Assembly: GCA_025056455.1 (NCBI GenBank)
Contig: JANWVY010000006.1
Coordinates: 1 to 64,000, forward strand
DNA: 64,000 nucleotides
From: Bryobacteraceae bacterium
GTDB taxonomy: Bacteria; Acidobacteriota; Terriglobia; Bryobacterales; Bryobacteraceae
Direction: 5' to 3'
The notes under the pieces were generated by a model. It was not told the origin of the DNA. It was given only the letters and a program-made list of their open reading frames with translations, and made no database searches. The translations under genes were made by a program, and so were the position numbers. Below, piece by piece: positions 1-9,400 of this stretch (positions are counted from its first letter, which is position 1; each line of letters begins with the position of its first letter).

Positions 1-2
1 AT

Positions 3-323
3 CTGCGGCGAGAGAATGTTGCCGCGAGCACATTCAATCGAGTGATTGGGCGTGACGAAGCTAAGCGGCAGGGACAGCCCTTTCAGGCAGAGGCAAGTGA
101 CGCTGATGGATGGCTCGCGGGCGGGCAGCAGGAAAGCAAGAAGGTGTTCAGCTTCAAAGACCCGGCACGTACATTCGGTTTTGTTAAACCCGGCTTATTG
201 TCTCTGGATGACATGCGCAAGCGTTTGAACAGCGTCTGGTCAGATCTGAAAGACGAGAAGTTTCTGACAAGTTCAACCATTCTCGAACGTCTGTTGACCG
301 AGGCTAAGGCAGGTGCTCGATGA
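3..323 (+). CDS. C-terminal part of a CRISPR operon protein, not recognised (partial)
   Basis: The reading frame is open from the first bases of the window, so the gene starts upstream and only about 106 C-terminal residues are visible. I do not recognise the fragment with confidence. It contains FSFKDPARTFGFVKPG followed by an amphipathic helical tail ending LTEAKAGAR. Its TGA overlaps the ATG of the next gene in an ATGA (320-323), so it belongs to the same translationally coupled type III CRISPR operon. By position a further RAMP subunit (Cmr1- or Cas7-like) is the simplest guess, but the diagnostic RAMP glycine loop is not visible here. It could equally be an accessory protein. An in-frame GTG at 42 exists but is probably internal. 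Confidence 0.6.
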   Translation: MRRENVAASTFNRVIGRDEAKRQGQPFQAEASDADGWLAGGQQESKKVFSFKDPARTFGFVKPGLLSLDDMRKRLNSVWSDLKDEKFLTSSTILERLLTEAKAGAR

Positions 324-1231
324 GGTTCGATCTGTACGCTGAGCTGGTGTCTCTCCAGGCATGCCCCACGACGTCGGCGCCGGGCAGGCTGGCGTCAGGA
401 TTTGTTGACTGCTGCACAGCTTTCAGTGCGCGTGATGGCAAGCCCAAGAATGAGGCGCGGGACTGCTATCGGAAGCATGCGGCCGCCGGTACGCTCCAAC
501 TTCCCTCCGGGCTCAACCTGGATCCGGACCTGGGAACGCCTCTCCCGGCGGGCTGGCTTTCTATCGAGATCAAGTTCAAGCTGCTTTTGCCCTGGTATTC
601 CAAGGACGACCGCCCATTCCACGTGTTGGACAACCCGGTGCGAAAGGACCGGGTGTTTGGTGTTCCTTACATGTCCGCGGCAAGCTGGAAAGGGCTTCTC
701 CGCTGGGCCTGCCGGATGCAGGCAGGTCTGCAAGAGCACCTTCAACGGCACGGCAGCAAGATGGACGACTGGTCCGACCCGGATTGGATCATCCATCTTT
801 TCGGCAATGAGAAGGGGGAGACGGAGGATTTTCTGCGTGGTGCGCTGGTTTTCTATCCGACTTGGTTCAACAAAATTGGCTTCGAAGTGATTAATCCGCA
901 CAGCCGGAAGACGCGTGCAGGCACCCAGCCCATTCTCTACGAAGTGGTTCCGCGGGATACCGAAGGCGTGCTGCGCCTGCTTTATGCGCCCCTCCCAGAC
1001 GACGATGGCCTCGGAGATGCCGAGCGCACCGATGCGCTCCAGAAGCTGCTCGATGCAGCCAAACAACTCCTGACGGTCTACGGTTTTTCTGCCAAGCGTA
1101 CTAGCGGCTGGGGTATCGCCGAAGTGATAGCAGCCCGAGCCAATGGCGGGGAGTGGAAACAAGAGAATCCCTTCCAAGAGTTGAAGGACGAGCTTGCCAC
1201 TCTGCTTTCCTCCGAGGTCGATCCGAGATGA
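320..1231 (+). CDS. RAMP-superfamily CRISPR protein, Cmr6-like (Cas7 family)
   Basis: 303 residues. A RAMP-type backbone subunit of a type III effector complex, expected to help hold the crRNA-target duplex. The family signs are the motif GVPYMSAASWKGLLRWA at about residues 114-130, which matches the GxPYIPGSSxKGxLRW element of Cmr1/Cmr6/Cmr4, and a C-terminal glycine loop GFSAKRTSGWG at about 255-265, which matches the GxGAKTxxGWG loop of Cmr6. It sits directly before the csx11 gene and overlaps it by an ATGA (1228-1231). The upstream gene also ends in an ATGA overlap, which fixes the ATG at 320 as the start. Assignment to Cmr6 rather than Cmr1 or Csm-type Cas7 rests on the late position of the loop and is moderate. 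RAMP identity itself is firm. Confidence 0.8.
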   Translation: MRFDLYAELVSLQACPTTSAPGRLASGFVDCCTAFSARDGKPKNEARDCYRKHAAAGTLQLPSGLNLDPDLGTPLPAGWLSIEIKFKLLLPWYSKDDRPFHVLDNPVRKDRVFGVPYMSAASWKGLLRWACRMQAGLQEHLQRHGSKMDDWSDPDWIIHLFGNEKGETEDFLRGALVFYPTWFNKIGFEVINPHSRKTRAGTQPILYEVVPRDTEGVLRLLYAPLPDDDGLGDAERTDALQKLLDAAKQLLTVYGFSAKRTSGWGIAEVIAARANGGEWKQENPFQELKDELATLLSSEVDPR

Positions 1232-4224
1232 GCGTTCCCGCCCAGGAAACAATGATCAAGAAGCTCCGGGAGAACCGGGCGCTCCTGCTGGCCTGCGAAG
1301 CCATCGGCTGGCTCCATATGACCGGTAAGGCGCATCCCGATTTCCTCCGGCGCCACGGCAGCGCCGGCGTGAGCTACAAGCCTGAGGACTGGTACAAGAC
1401 TCTCATGCCAGCCTGGAGCGACCGGCTCGCCTGGCTCAGGTCGTCCAACAGTGGGATGCCTCTGCCCGACAGCTTTACCGAGTTTCTGGAGAAGTACGAT
1501 GCGGGGCAATCAGAGAACAGCTTGGTCGGTTTCCTCCAGGCTGCCCACGCGATGGCCTCAGGCATCGAGAAGAACCTGCCTTCCTCCACCTCGGCGTACC
1601 TTGGCCAGGACATAACGCACATGTGGCTGGCTTCGCCGTTTGGGCATCCGGTGAGGAATCTGCTTGCCGATCCGCCGCCCGTCCTGGCGCCGGGCGCCTT
1701 CGACAGCCTGCTGAATCGCATCGGAAAATTGCTTGACGATCTACACACGCTCGCTCAGACCGCGGGCACAGACGTGCATGCGTGGTGGCAATGGCGCGAG
1801 GCGGCTACGGGTCCTGACGGCTGGCTGCGCGAGGCGTTCCTTTCTACACTTGCTGAAACACGGCTGCCCAACAACGACGTAACCCTGTGGGATCAATCCT
1901 ATGTAGCGGCTGCACTGTTCAAATCCGCCGTCGCTGGGGCTCTGCTAGCAGGGTGCAACGAGTGGAGTAACCTGAAGCAGCAGACACGCTGGCGCGTGCT
2001 CACCATCGGTCTGGGCAGCCGGCATTACGAGGCGCGGGCCGTGAAGATCGGAGATTGGGTGGGCGCCCGGCGTGACATCGACGGCTTCTTTAAGCAAGTC
2101 CGGCGCTTGATCGAAGTGGACCTCGCGTTAGGTTCCCTGATCTTTCAAGAGGATGAGACGCTGGCCTTCACCTTCCCGGGCCTGCGCTCCGACGCGACCT
2201 GTCAGGATTCCAAAGGCAGTCTCGACGATACGTGCGCGGAGTCACTGCGAAGAGAGATGGGAGCTGAGGTTGAACAGATTGCACAGGCCAGGAAACTTGA
2301 GACCCCACCTCTGACGCTACTGTCCGAATCCACGCGATCGTTCATCGGCATGGTGGAGCAGCTTCGCAAGGCACGTGAGACGCTTGCCATTCCCCTGCAC
2401 CGGACATGGGCGATCCCGGAGCCCGGGACGGCGGGAGGCCACGTCTGTCCCGTCTGCCAGGTGCGCTTTAATCAACCGCACACGAATGACCAGACCGAGA
2501 ATGCCCGTAAGCAGCGCGTCTGCGCGGTCTGCGCGGATCGGCGGAAAGGGCGGCTCGATGCCTGGCTCGATGGCGAGGGGGACACGATCTGGATCTCCGA
2601 AGTCGCCGACAGCAATGACCGTGTCGCCTTGTTGAGCTTCAACCTCGACATCGAAGCCTGGATTGGCGGCGATCACGTGGATTCGCTCCGCGCGCAAAGC
2701 ATCCTTGATTGGCGGCGCTTCAACGCCACACTAGATAATCGCGACAACCCGATCGATCTTGCCAAACCGTTCGTGTCCTTGGTTGAGTATGTTCGGGCGA
2801 AGCTCTCGAACTTCGACAAGAATGATCCGGTCCTCCGCAGCCTGCAAGAGGGCTACCGGTACGAATCGAATTGGGCCAGCTTCTTCTCTAAGATCGTCGA
2901 GGACCGTTCCGGTGCGCCGGAATGGGGGCAACTTGATGATGATGCGCGAGCCCGGTGGATCGTCCATCAACTCTTTCGCAAATTACCGTCGCCTGGCCGC
3001 ATCCACCGCTTCTGGCGCGCTGCTGAGATCTTCTTCGACGATCTGTTCGTGCGCTTCCGTGAGATAGCCGCCGCTTATCCGAACCGGTGGAGGACTCGCC
3101 GGCTGGTGCTCGAGCCGGATAACAGCAAGGGCGGATGGGAGGACCGGGAAACGTATGCTGAACGGCTTGGCGACGCTCCGTTTGAGGTGCTGTACCGGAA
3201 CGACATCGGCCGCTTCGTGACCATCTGCAATCTGGCTCGTTGTCTCGACGCGGATAAGTCGGAGCGAAGCCTCAAAGGTCGATCCGTGAAAGTGAAAGGC
3301 GACGACGGCCAGACGCGCACCTTCACCATTCGACGCGTCGGCACTCCCGACAAGATCGCGGCCTATGCGCCAGTGATTCCTCTTGAACGCAGTCCCCAAC
3401 GGTTCCGGGTGCTTGTTCCTTTGGAATGCGCCTCAGCGTGCATTGAAACGGCGATGAAAAAGTGGGAGGAAGAATTTGGGCGCGTTTGGGACCGGATGCC
3501 GATTCGCACAGGCGTCGTCGCATTCCCCAGGATGACTCCTTTTCACGGAGTGATCGAGAGCGCCCGTAACTTGGAAGCGGATCTGACAGAAGCAAAACCT
3601 GAAGTCTGGCGCCTGCAGGATCGCCGCACAAAAGACGGAGTAACGGCTTTGATGCTCGTTCGTTCCGATCGCGTGCGTGAAACGGTTCTCATGCCCACGG
3701 CTTTGCCCGACGGCCGGGATGACGTTTTCTATCCGTACTTCCGTGTGGAAGATCGCGAACTCCGGGACGCGCGCGACTTCTCGCACCCGGACGGAACGGT
3801 GTACCGGCATGCCGCGGCGCTCCGTCCTGGAGACGGCGTCGTTGTCTACCCGAGCTGCATAACCGCGGTCTTTCTGGACGCAACCGCTCGCCGGTTTGAG
3901 AAGGGCAAACTTTGGCACCTTTCCGATTTTCGCCGCATGCGGGACACGTGGGACTTGCTCGCTCAGGTCGCGCCGAGCCTGGGCGCCTTGCGCGGTGCGT
4001 GGGCCGAGTTGGAAGAGCGGCTAGTTGCCTGGCGCAACGCAGACGGCAGCTGGGTGGACGGCGCAGACCAGGAGTGGATCGAATTGGCGCGCGCTGTGCT
4101 GAGCGACCGGCTCGGCGTTTCCGGCGCGGCGCTGGAACACTTGGTGGAAACGTCCCGCGACGGCATTCTGGAATGGGCCATCGAATGGCATCTGAGCTGG
4201 CTGAAGCTAGGAATGGAGCGTTGA
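1228..4224 (+). CDS. csx11: Csx11, Cas10-family large subunit of a type III-C CRISPR complex
   Basis: 998 residues from the ATG at 1228, which overlaps the previous stop. The zinc-finger region HVCPVC...RVCAVC (C407, C410, C432, C435) followed by TIWISEVADSNDRVALLSF (about 453-471) is characteristic of Csx11, the divergent Cas10 that defines subtype III-C. In Cas10 an N-terminal HD nuclease carries HDxGK. Here the equivalent reads LHMTGKAH at 29-36, so the aspartate is replaced by methionine. A second HD-domain element, LWDQS with D222, is kept. The palm cyclase GGDD motif is missing: the expected strand reads RFRVLVPLE at 725-733. A GGDH at 480-483 lies in the first palm-like segment, not at the cyclase position. 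So I infer neither DNase nor cyclic oligoadenylate synthesis. Known for III-C: an inactivated Cas10 palm. Family identity is strong; loss of activity is inference. Confidence 0.9.
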   Translation: MSVPAQETMIKKLRENRALLLACEAIGWLHMTGKAHPDFLRRHGSAGVSYKPEDWYKTLMPAWSDRLAWLRSSNSGMPLPDSFTEFLEKYDAGQSENSLVGFLQAAHAMASGIEKNLPSSTSAYLGQDITHMWLASPFGHPVRNLLADPPPVLAPGAFDSLLNRIGKLLDDLHTLAQTAGTDVHAWWQWREAATGPDGWLREAFLSTLAETRLPNNDVTLWDQSYVAAALFKSAVAGALLAGCNEWSNLKQQTRWRVLTIGLGSRHYEARAVKIGDWVGARRDIDGFFKQVRRLIEVDLALGSLIFQEDETLAFTFPGLRSDATCQDSKGSLDDTCAESLRREMGAEVEQIAQARKLETPPLTLLSESTRSFIGMVEQLRKARETLAIPLHRTWAIPEPGTAGGHVCPVCQVRFNQPHTNDQTENARKQRVCAVCADRRKGRLDAWLDGEGDTIWISEVADSNDRVALLSFNLDIEAWIGGDHVDSLRAQSILDWRRFNATLDNRDNPIDLAKPFVSLVEYVRAKLSNFDKNDPVLRSLQEGYRYESNWASFFSKIVEDRSGAPEWGQLDDDARARWIVHQLFRKLPSPGRIHRFWRAAEIFFDDLFVRFREIAAAYPNRWRTRRLVLEPDNSKGGWEDRETYAERLGDAPFEVLYRNDIGRFVTICNLARCLDADKSERSLKGRSVKVKGDDGQTRTFTIRRVGTPDKIAAYAPVIPLERSPQRFRVLVPLECASACIETAMKKWEEEFGRVWDRMPIRTGVVAFPRMTPFHGVIESARNLEADLTEAKPEVWRLQDRRTKDGVTALMLVRSDRVRETVLMPTALPDGRDDVFYPYFRVEDRELRDARDFSHPDGTVYRHAAALRPGDGVVVYPSCITAVFLDATARRFEKGKLWHLSDFRRMRDTWDLLAQVAPSLGALRGAWAELEERLVAWRNADGSWVDGADQEWIELARAVLSDRLGVSGAALEHLVETSRDGILEWAIEWHLSWLKLGMER

Positions 4225-4226
4225 GC

Positions 4227-5183
4227 ATGGGAGAAAGCTTCAAAACGCATCGCGTCATAGGAATGGCAGTCGATCCAATTCACGTCGGCACCGGGGGCGG
4301 GCGGCTCGGGCGGGTGGATCAGTCCATTGTCCGGGACCCGGTAACGCGCGTGCCGAAGATTCCCGGCTCGAGCCTGGCCGGTGTCTACCGCGCCTACGCC
4401 GCCATGGCCAAACAGAAGTACCCCGACTGCGCAGGCCAGGGACAGCCGAACAAGCAGGGCAAGGGAGGCCATTGCGGCAAGCCTGACTGTCCCATCTGTA
4501 CCGTGTTCGGTTTCGCTCGGAGCGCGGGCGGCGGATTCGCCGGGCTGGCCGCTTTTAGCGATGCGCAGGTGCTGTTCTTCCCGGTGGCGACCCGAGAAGG
4601 CCCGGTGTGGATCAGCTGTCCAGGAGCGATGCGGCTCGCCGAAGCTGATATCGATGAACTTACCGATGCCGCGGTATACCGTTCCAAAGGAGGGCAGTCG
4701 TTGAATCTTGGGTGGCTCATGTTGCCAGTCAAGCAGTTCCCTCAACCGAACGATGGGTTGAAAAGACTTGAGTCAACAGTTCCGGCCTACCTTAGCGAAC
4801 GGATCGCTCTGGTCTCCGACAAGCTCTTCTCCCATATCGTCAACAGCAACCTGGAAGTGCGGACGTCCGTGTCCATCAATCCAGAGACCGGAGCAGCCGA
4901 GGAAGGGGCGCTGTTTACCTACGAAGCCCTGCCTCGCTCCACGGTGCTCCTGTGGGAGGTGATCTCGAAGAACCCAACACACTTCAAGGTGGGCGATGCC
5001 GCAGTTAGTGCCGTGAAGGACATGAATGACGTTTCCAAAGTGGTGGAGGCAGCACATTCCTATTTGGAGTGCCTTGGCGTCGGCGGAATGGGCACCCGCG
5101 GGATGGGACGTCTCCGCGTGTTGTCGTTCAAAGCTATTCCACAGCAGCCCGCCGCTCCCCAAGAACAGACCGGAGGCGCCTGA
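4227..5183 (+). CDS. cmr4: Cmr4-like Cas7 backbone subunit (target-RNA cleaving)
   Basis: 318 residues from the ATG two bases after the csx11 stop. Cmr4 forms the filament that binds crRNA and cuts target RNA every six bases using an aspartate in the loop after the first strand. The N-terminus HVGTGGGRLGRVDQSIVRD then PKIPGSSLAG (residues 19-52) is the standard Cmr4 signature, and D31 aligns with the catalytic aspartate of the VDLPI-type loop. Further Cmr4 signs are FSDAQVLFFPV, ERIALVSDKLF, an INPETGAAEEGALFTYE segment and a C-terminal GVGGMGTRGMG loop at about 285-295. A cysteine cluster (C68, C83, C88, C91, then VFG) could bind zinc, as in several Cas7 proteins. This is the only subunit of the visible operon in which I can name an intact catalytic residue. 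Confidence 0.92.
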   Translation: MGESFKTHRVIGMAVDPIHVGTGGGRLGRVDQSIVRDPVTRVPKIPGSSLAGVYRAYAAMAKQKYPDCAGQGQPNKQGKGGHCGKPDCPICTVFGFARSAGGGFAGLAAFSDAQVLFFPVATREGPVWISCPGAMRLAEADIDELTDAAVYRSKGGQSLNLGWLMLPVKQFPQPNDGLKRLESTVPAYLSERIALVSDKLFSHIVNSNLEVRTSVSINPETGAAEEGALFTYEALPRSTVLLWEVISKNPTHFKVGDAAVSAVKDMNDVSKVVEAAHSYLECLGVGGMGTRGMGRLRVLSFKAIPQQPAAPQEQTGGA

Positions 5184-5542
5184 TGCAGAACCTGGACGTC
5201 GAATGTGCGAACCTCGGCAGAGAGCTCGCTCAACTCGATAAAGTTGATCACAAGACGCTGACCAGCGCGTTGGGCGTGTTGGAAGAGCAAGGCGTCTATG
5301 CCTGTTTCCTCTTTCTGAACGCCCAAGGAGGGCCGGCTGGCCAGGAGGTCAGTGGCGAGCTTGCTAAGTTTCTTCAAAAGCTTCCCGCAGGTTCGCCCCT
5401 GCTCGGGAGAGGCGACTTGTTCACCGCCCTTCAAGCGCTCGCCGGAGATGTCGACAAGTTGCTGTTCGCGCGAGACCTGCTCCGCCAGGCGCTCGTCTAT
5501 GGCCGCTATCACGCCAAGGCCAAGGAGGCGAAAGCGTCGTGA
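5183..5542 (+). CDS. cmr5: Cmr5-like small subunit (Cas11)
   Basis: 119 residues, mostly helical, with the size and composition of type III-B/C small subunits: an N-terminal helical segment, VLEEQGVYACFLFL at about 31-44, a GDLFTALQAL segment and a C-terminal helix DLLRQALVYGRYHAKAKEA, the last two being typical of Cmr5. Cmr5 packs along the inner face of the effector filament and stabilises the target duplex. It has no catalytic role. The ATG shares its first base with the last base of the Cmr4 TGA (5183) and its own stop overlaps the next GTG by four bases, so it is translationally coupled on both sides. Assignment rests on this order (cmr4-cmr5) plus the tail motif. Confidence 0.85.
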   Translation: MQNLDVECANLGRELAQLDKVDHKTLTSALGVLEEQGVYACFLFLNAQGGPAGQEVSGELAKFLQKLPAGSPLLGRGDLFTALQALAGDVDKLLFARDLLRQALVYGRYHAKAKEAKAS

Positions 5543-6399
5543 GTTGGACGCTTTATCGCTGGACCTGGCGGTTGGAGTCTTCGCTGTTTGTGGGCGTGCC
5601 ACCCGCCGGGAGCCTGAATCGTTGCCGGCTCTACGTGCCCGCCCGGGCTCTGTGGGGCGCCCTCACGGCGGAACTGGCGCGACGCCGCGCGAATGCTTTC
5701 CCGAATTACGCAACGGAGGGCACGGCGCTCCACGAGAACGCCCGCTTCAGCTATCTGTTCCCTGCGGAATGCGACGGGAAGCATTGGCGAGCCTGGCTGC
5801 CGCGGTATGAAGAGCGCGATGGGTTGGTCTGGCGTCGCGAGGACCGGCCGGACGGCAAGCATGACCTCACTGACCGTCAGATGCGCCTGCGGCTGCTCGA
5901 AGCCCGTCCGGGCACCGCAATTGATCCCGATTCCGATAGCGCCGAAGAAGGTAGCCTCCGGGAAACCGAGTGCGTGTTGCCTCAATGGCGAGACATCGAA
6001 TCCCCCGTCGCCCTTGTGGGCTATGTATTCCTTCAGCAGGACTTGCCGCAACTGCGCGACCTCACGGCTCTGTTTCTGGGCGGCGACACCCGGTACGGGC
6101 TCGGCCGGCTGTGCCGCCTGGATATGAATCAGGCGTCTGACGTCTTCGGCGCTCCGGTACAGTACAACGACCAACCGAGCATTCATACGAACCGTGTGCT
6201 AGCCCACGCGCAGCCCTCTGACCGTTTCCAAAAACTCGCCGGTTGCCTCGAACTCCTTGCAGGATGGGATCGAACCTCGGCGAAAAATCCGTTGGTCCCA
6301 ATTAACGAATGCCCGCTGTGGGCGCCGGGCACGCACGTGAACACCGACAGTGTTCCGTGGCAGATTGATTCGCGCACCGGAATCTGGTGTGTCGTCTAA
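5539..6399 (+). CDS. Cas5/Csx10-like RAMP subunit, last gene of the CRISPR operon
   Basis: 286 residues from a GTG that overlaps the cmr5 stop (GTGA). The N-terminus carries LESSLFVGVPPAG and LYVPARALWGAL (about 12-42), the pattern of Cas5-group RAMPs such as Csx10 and Cmr3, where an IPGxxxxGA turn follows the first strand. The middle segment RPGTAIDPDSDSAEEGSL matches the RTAID...TAxEGxL signature of the Csx10/Cmr4-type RAMPs, and FLGGDTRYGLGRL at about 179-191 is the glycine-rich loop. The expected role is capping the 5' handle of the crRNA. It ends 16 bases before the stop of a convergent Oar-like gene, and no adaptation genes, cas6 or array follow, so the CRISPR locus must continue upstream of the window. 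RAMP identity is strong; Cas5 versus Cmr3 is not settled. Confidence 0.78.
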   Translation: MSWTLYRWTWRLESSLFVGVPPAGSLNRCRLYVPARALWGALTAELARRRANAFPNYATEGTALHENARFSYLFPAECDGKHWRAWLPRYEERDGLVWRREDRPDGKHDLTDRQMRLRLLEARPGTAIDPDSDSAEEGSLRETECVLPQWRDIESPVALVGYVFLQQDLPQLRDLTALFLGGDTRYGLGRLCRLDMNQASDVFGAPVQYNDQPSIHTNRVLAHAQPSDRFQKLAGCLELLAGWDRTSAKNPLVPINECPLWAPGTHVNTDSVPWQIDSRTGIWCVV

Positions 6400-6415
6400 A
6401 GCTCCCAGCCAGCGC

Positions 6416-9400
6416 CTAAAACTCCAATCGCAAGCCAGTGCGTAAAGCGCGCGGGCCTGAGGCATCCAGCGAAGATACGCCGCCCACGCCGGTAATCACC
6501 CCAACTTGACCGGCCTGCACAATGTTGGTGCCCGGGTTCGCCCAGTTTGGCGTGTTGGTCACGTTCGTGCCCGTTAGTTCCCAACGCAAGCGCGCTCGTT
6601 CCCGGAAGCTCACGGTCTTGGCCACCCCTCCGTTGAGGACGATCGAACCTGGACCCTTAATCACACCCTTGGCGGAAGTGCCAAAGCGGCCTTGCGCTGG
6701 CGCGCTGAAAGCCGAAACATCGAACCATCGGTTGACCGTGCGGTCGGCGATGTTGGCGTTTCGCAGGTGATCGGGGCGAATCGTGACTTGCGCGGGAGTC
6801 CGGTTGGGAGTGAAGGCCGTTCCTGTCGGATCGGGCCCTGTCCAGAGCGGGGTGAGGAATTGACCCGAATACGTACTGAAGACGGCGTTGAGTTCCCAGC
6901 CTGAGGCCAGCGCGCGCACCAGTGGACGAGCCCCGCTCAGCCATTTCCGCCCCCGTCCAAAGGGCAATTCCCAAAACATGTTGCCCGTCACGCGATGGGT
7001 TGGAATGTCGAGCCAGACGGCGCGCTCGCGTCTGCGATCAAAAGCGTCCTCAGGGCTTTCGCCGCGCTCCAAGTCCCCGATGTCGCGAGCCCAAACCCAG
7101 GAAAGCTGCCAGGCAAGACCACGGGCATAACGCCGCTCGGCTTCTAAACTCAGAGCATGGTACTGGTGACCAGCGCCGTTGGTGATGTACGTGATTGCTG
7201 GGAAACGCGGGAAGGGACGCGGTTTGTCCACAAACACACGCCCGTCCGGCACGGGCTGGTTGGCGTTGTAGCCAAACTCACCCTGGCGGGTGTTGGTGCC
7301 AATGTAAGACGCCCGAAAGCCAGTGTTCCATCGCTCGTGTTCAATGGTGACGTTGTACTGCATGGAGTAAGGATTGCGCAGGGAAGGATTCACGCCGCTT
7401 GGCAAGGTGATGGTGGTTGGGCCTGCGACGGATTCGGGAAAGACGCGCGGGAAAAGCAGCGTGGGCACGGGAGTAGGATTGGTGAACGAGGGTTCGTTGA
7501 CTACAAAAGGCGCCCCGCCAGCCCCTGCCGCCCGCGTGATGGTGTCGTAGAAGATGCCATAGCCGGTGCGGAAGACCGTGCGGTTTGAGAAAGGACGCCA
7601 CGCCAAACCGAAGCGCGGCGCCCAGTTGGTCCAGTCGTTGCGGAGCAGCAGCCGCGAATGATATCCAAGCGAGCTCGCTTCCACAATCTCAACATAGTCT
7701 CTGGGCATCAAAGGGCTGATTTGATTCAAAGCGCCATCGGGCACGACGATCTTGCCTGCCACAATGTCAAATACGGCCTGCCGGTCGTTGGCCTCGCTCC
7801 AGGCGGGCTTGATCTCGTAGCGCAATCCCAGGTTGAGCGTGAGCTTTGGGGTCACCTTGTACTCATCCGTGATGAAGAAGTCCCAAGCGTTACGTAACCG
7901 GTCAACCAGAATGGCGGGCGCCTGACGCGACGCCGTTGTGGGGATCCCAAGGAGAAAGTCCGCGTAAGGATGTCCGGTGAAGCGATTGGAGAAGTTGACG
8001 CTTCCAAACAAGGCGGTGGGCATATTGCGATCGCGGAACTGAGTGCGGTTTAAAACGGCTCCCAACTTGATGTTGTGCTTGCTGCGGAACCACGAGAGGT
8101 AATTCTGATACTGCTGTGCGTTGTTTTCAAAGCCCGGATGTCGCCAGTCGGTTTGACTTAATCCGGTGAGTCCGATGCCAGCAAACGAAACGCGGAACAG
8201 ACCGTTGATGTTCGGCAAGTTGTCTAATAAGCCCGTGATGCCAAGATCGCGCACGACCTCCTGGCCCATCAAAGGACCATTCCGCGGATTGTTGTTATAA
8301 GCGTAGCCCCATCGAAATTCATTGATGAGGTTGCTGCGCAGCGTTGCCGTGTAGGAGAGGTTCAAAGCCCTGGTGTCACGGGTTTGCCAGCGACGCCCGA
8401 TTGCCGGCAGATTCCCTTCGTACTCGCGGGAGTGGGAGCGGTTCCAGGTGTAACGTCCAAAGATAAAGTGGCGATCATTGAAGCGGTGATCGATGCGCGA
8501 GGTCCAGTAGGTGTTGGGATCGAATGGCCGCGAAAGTTGTTCCCGGTAGTTCTGCGCCCGGAATGTTTCTGGGTCTGGTTGATTCGGGAGGGGAAAGAAG
8601 CGCTCTTGAATCCGTCGCGACACGCTGCTGATGCGCGATGCGGGGATGATGTTGCCGGAGAAGGGGGCGTTATTGGCGAAAGGATCGCGAACCACGGTGC
8701 CCGGAGCAAGACGGGAAAAGTCACCCCCGCGCCAGGAGGGTGGCGCCACCGTGGGATCGAGTAACTGCAACACCTGGCTTCCGCGCGAGGTTTCAAACGA
8801 ATAGAAGAAAAACGTTTTGTTGCGCCCGTTGTACAGCTTCGGTAGGTAGATCGGGCCGCCAATGGCCGCACCAGGCTCGTGCCGTACGCCCGTACCGCGC
8901 TGCGCGGCAAAAGGATTTCGAGAACGGAACCAGGGTGTCGAATAATAATCAAAACCGACACCATGCAGCTCATTGGTGCCGCCCTTCGAAACAATCGTCA
9001 CCTGTCCAATGGCTCCAAATTCGGCCGTGTTGTTGGCCATATCGATCCGAACTTCCTGAAAGCTCTCAATCTGTGAGACGAGTGGCGAGATCTGCGTTCC
9101 GTCCCAACCGTTCGAAATGGTGATACCGTCAATCGAGGCGTCAGACTGGTTCAGGCGGCTACCAGAAAAGCGCCGGTTCGCTGACCCAGCCCCCGCTTGA
9201 ACCACACCCGGCGACAACCCTATGAAGTTCCACAACGAACGCGTGTTGAGCGGAAGTACTTTGAGTTGCATGGCGCTTTTGGAATCGCTAATGCGCGCGG
9301 TTTCGGTTTCAATTAGCGCTCCCTCTGCCCTGACCTCGACCTTGGTATCGACCGAGCCAACTTCCAGCTTGATGTCGATTCGCCGCACGTCGAGAGAAAC

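Noticed and set aside
2665-2676. GGDH in Csx11 as a possible cyclase GGDD motif
   Set aside because: It lies at residues 480-483, directly after the first palm-like strand, not in the second palm hairpin where GGDD belongs, and the last acid is histidine.
1-6415. A CRISPR array expected beside the type III operon
   Set aside because: I see no run of regularly spaced 25-40 base repeats anywhere in the window; the array must lie upstream of position 1 or elsewhere.
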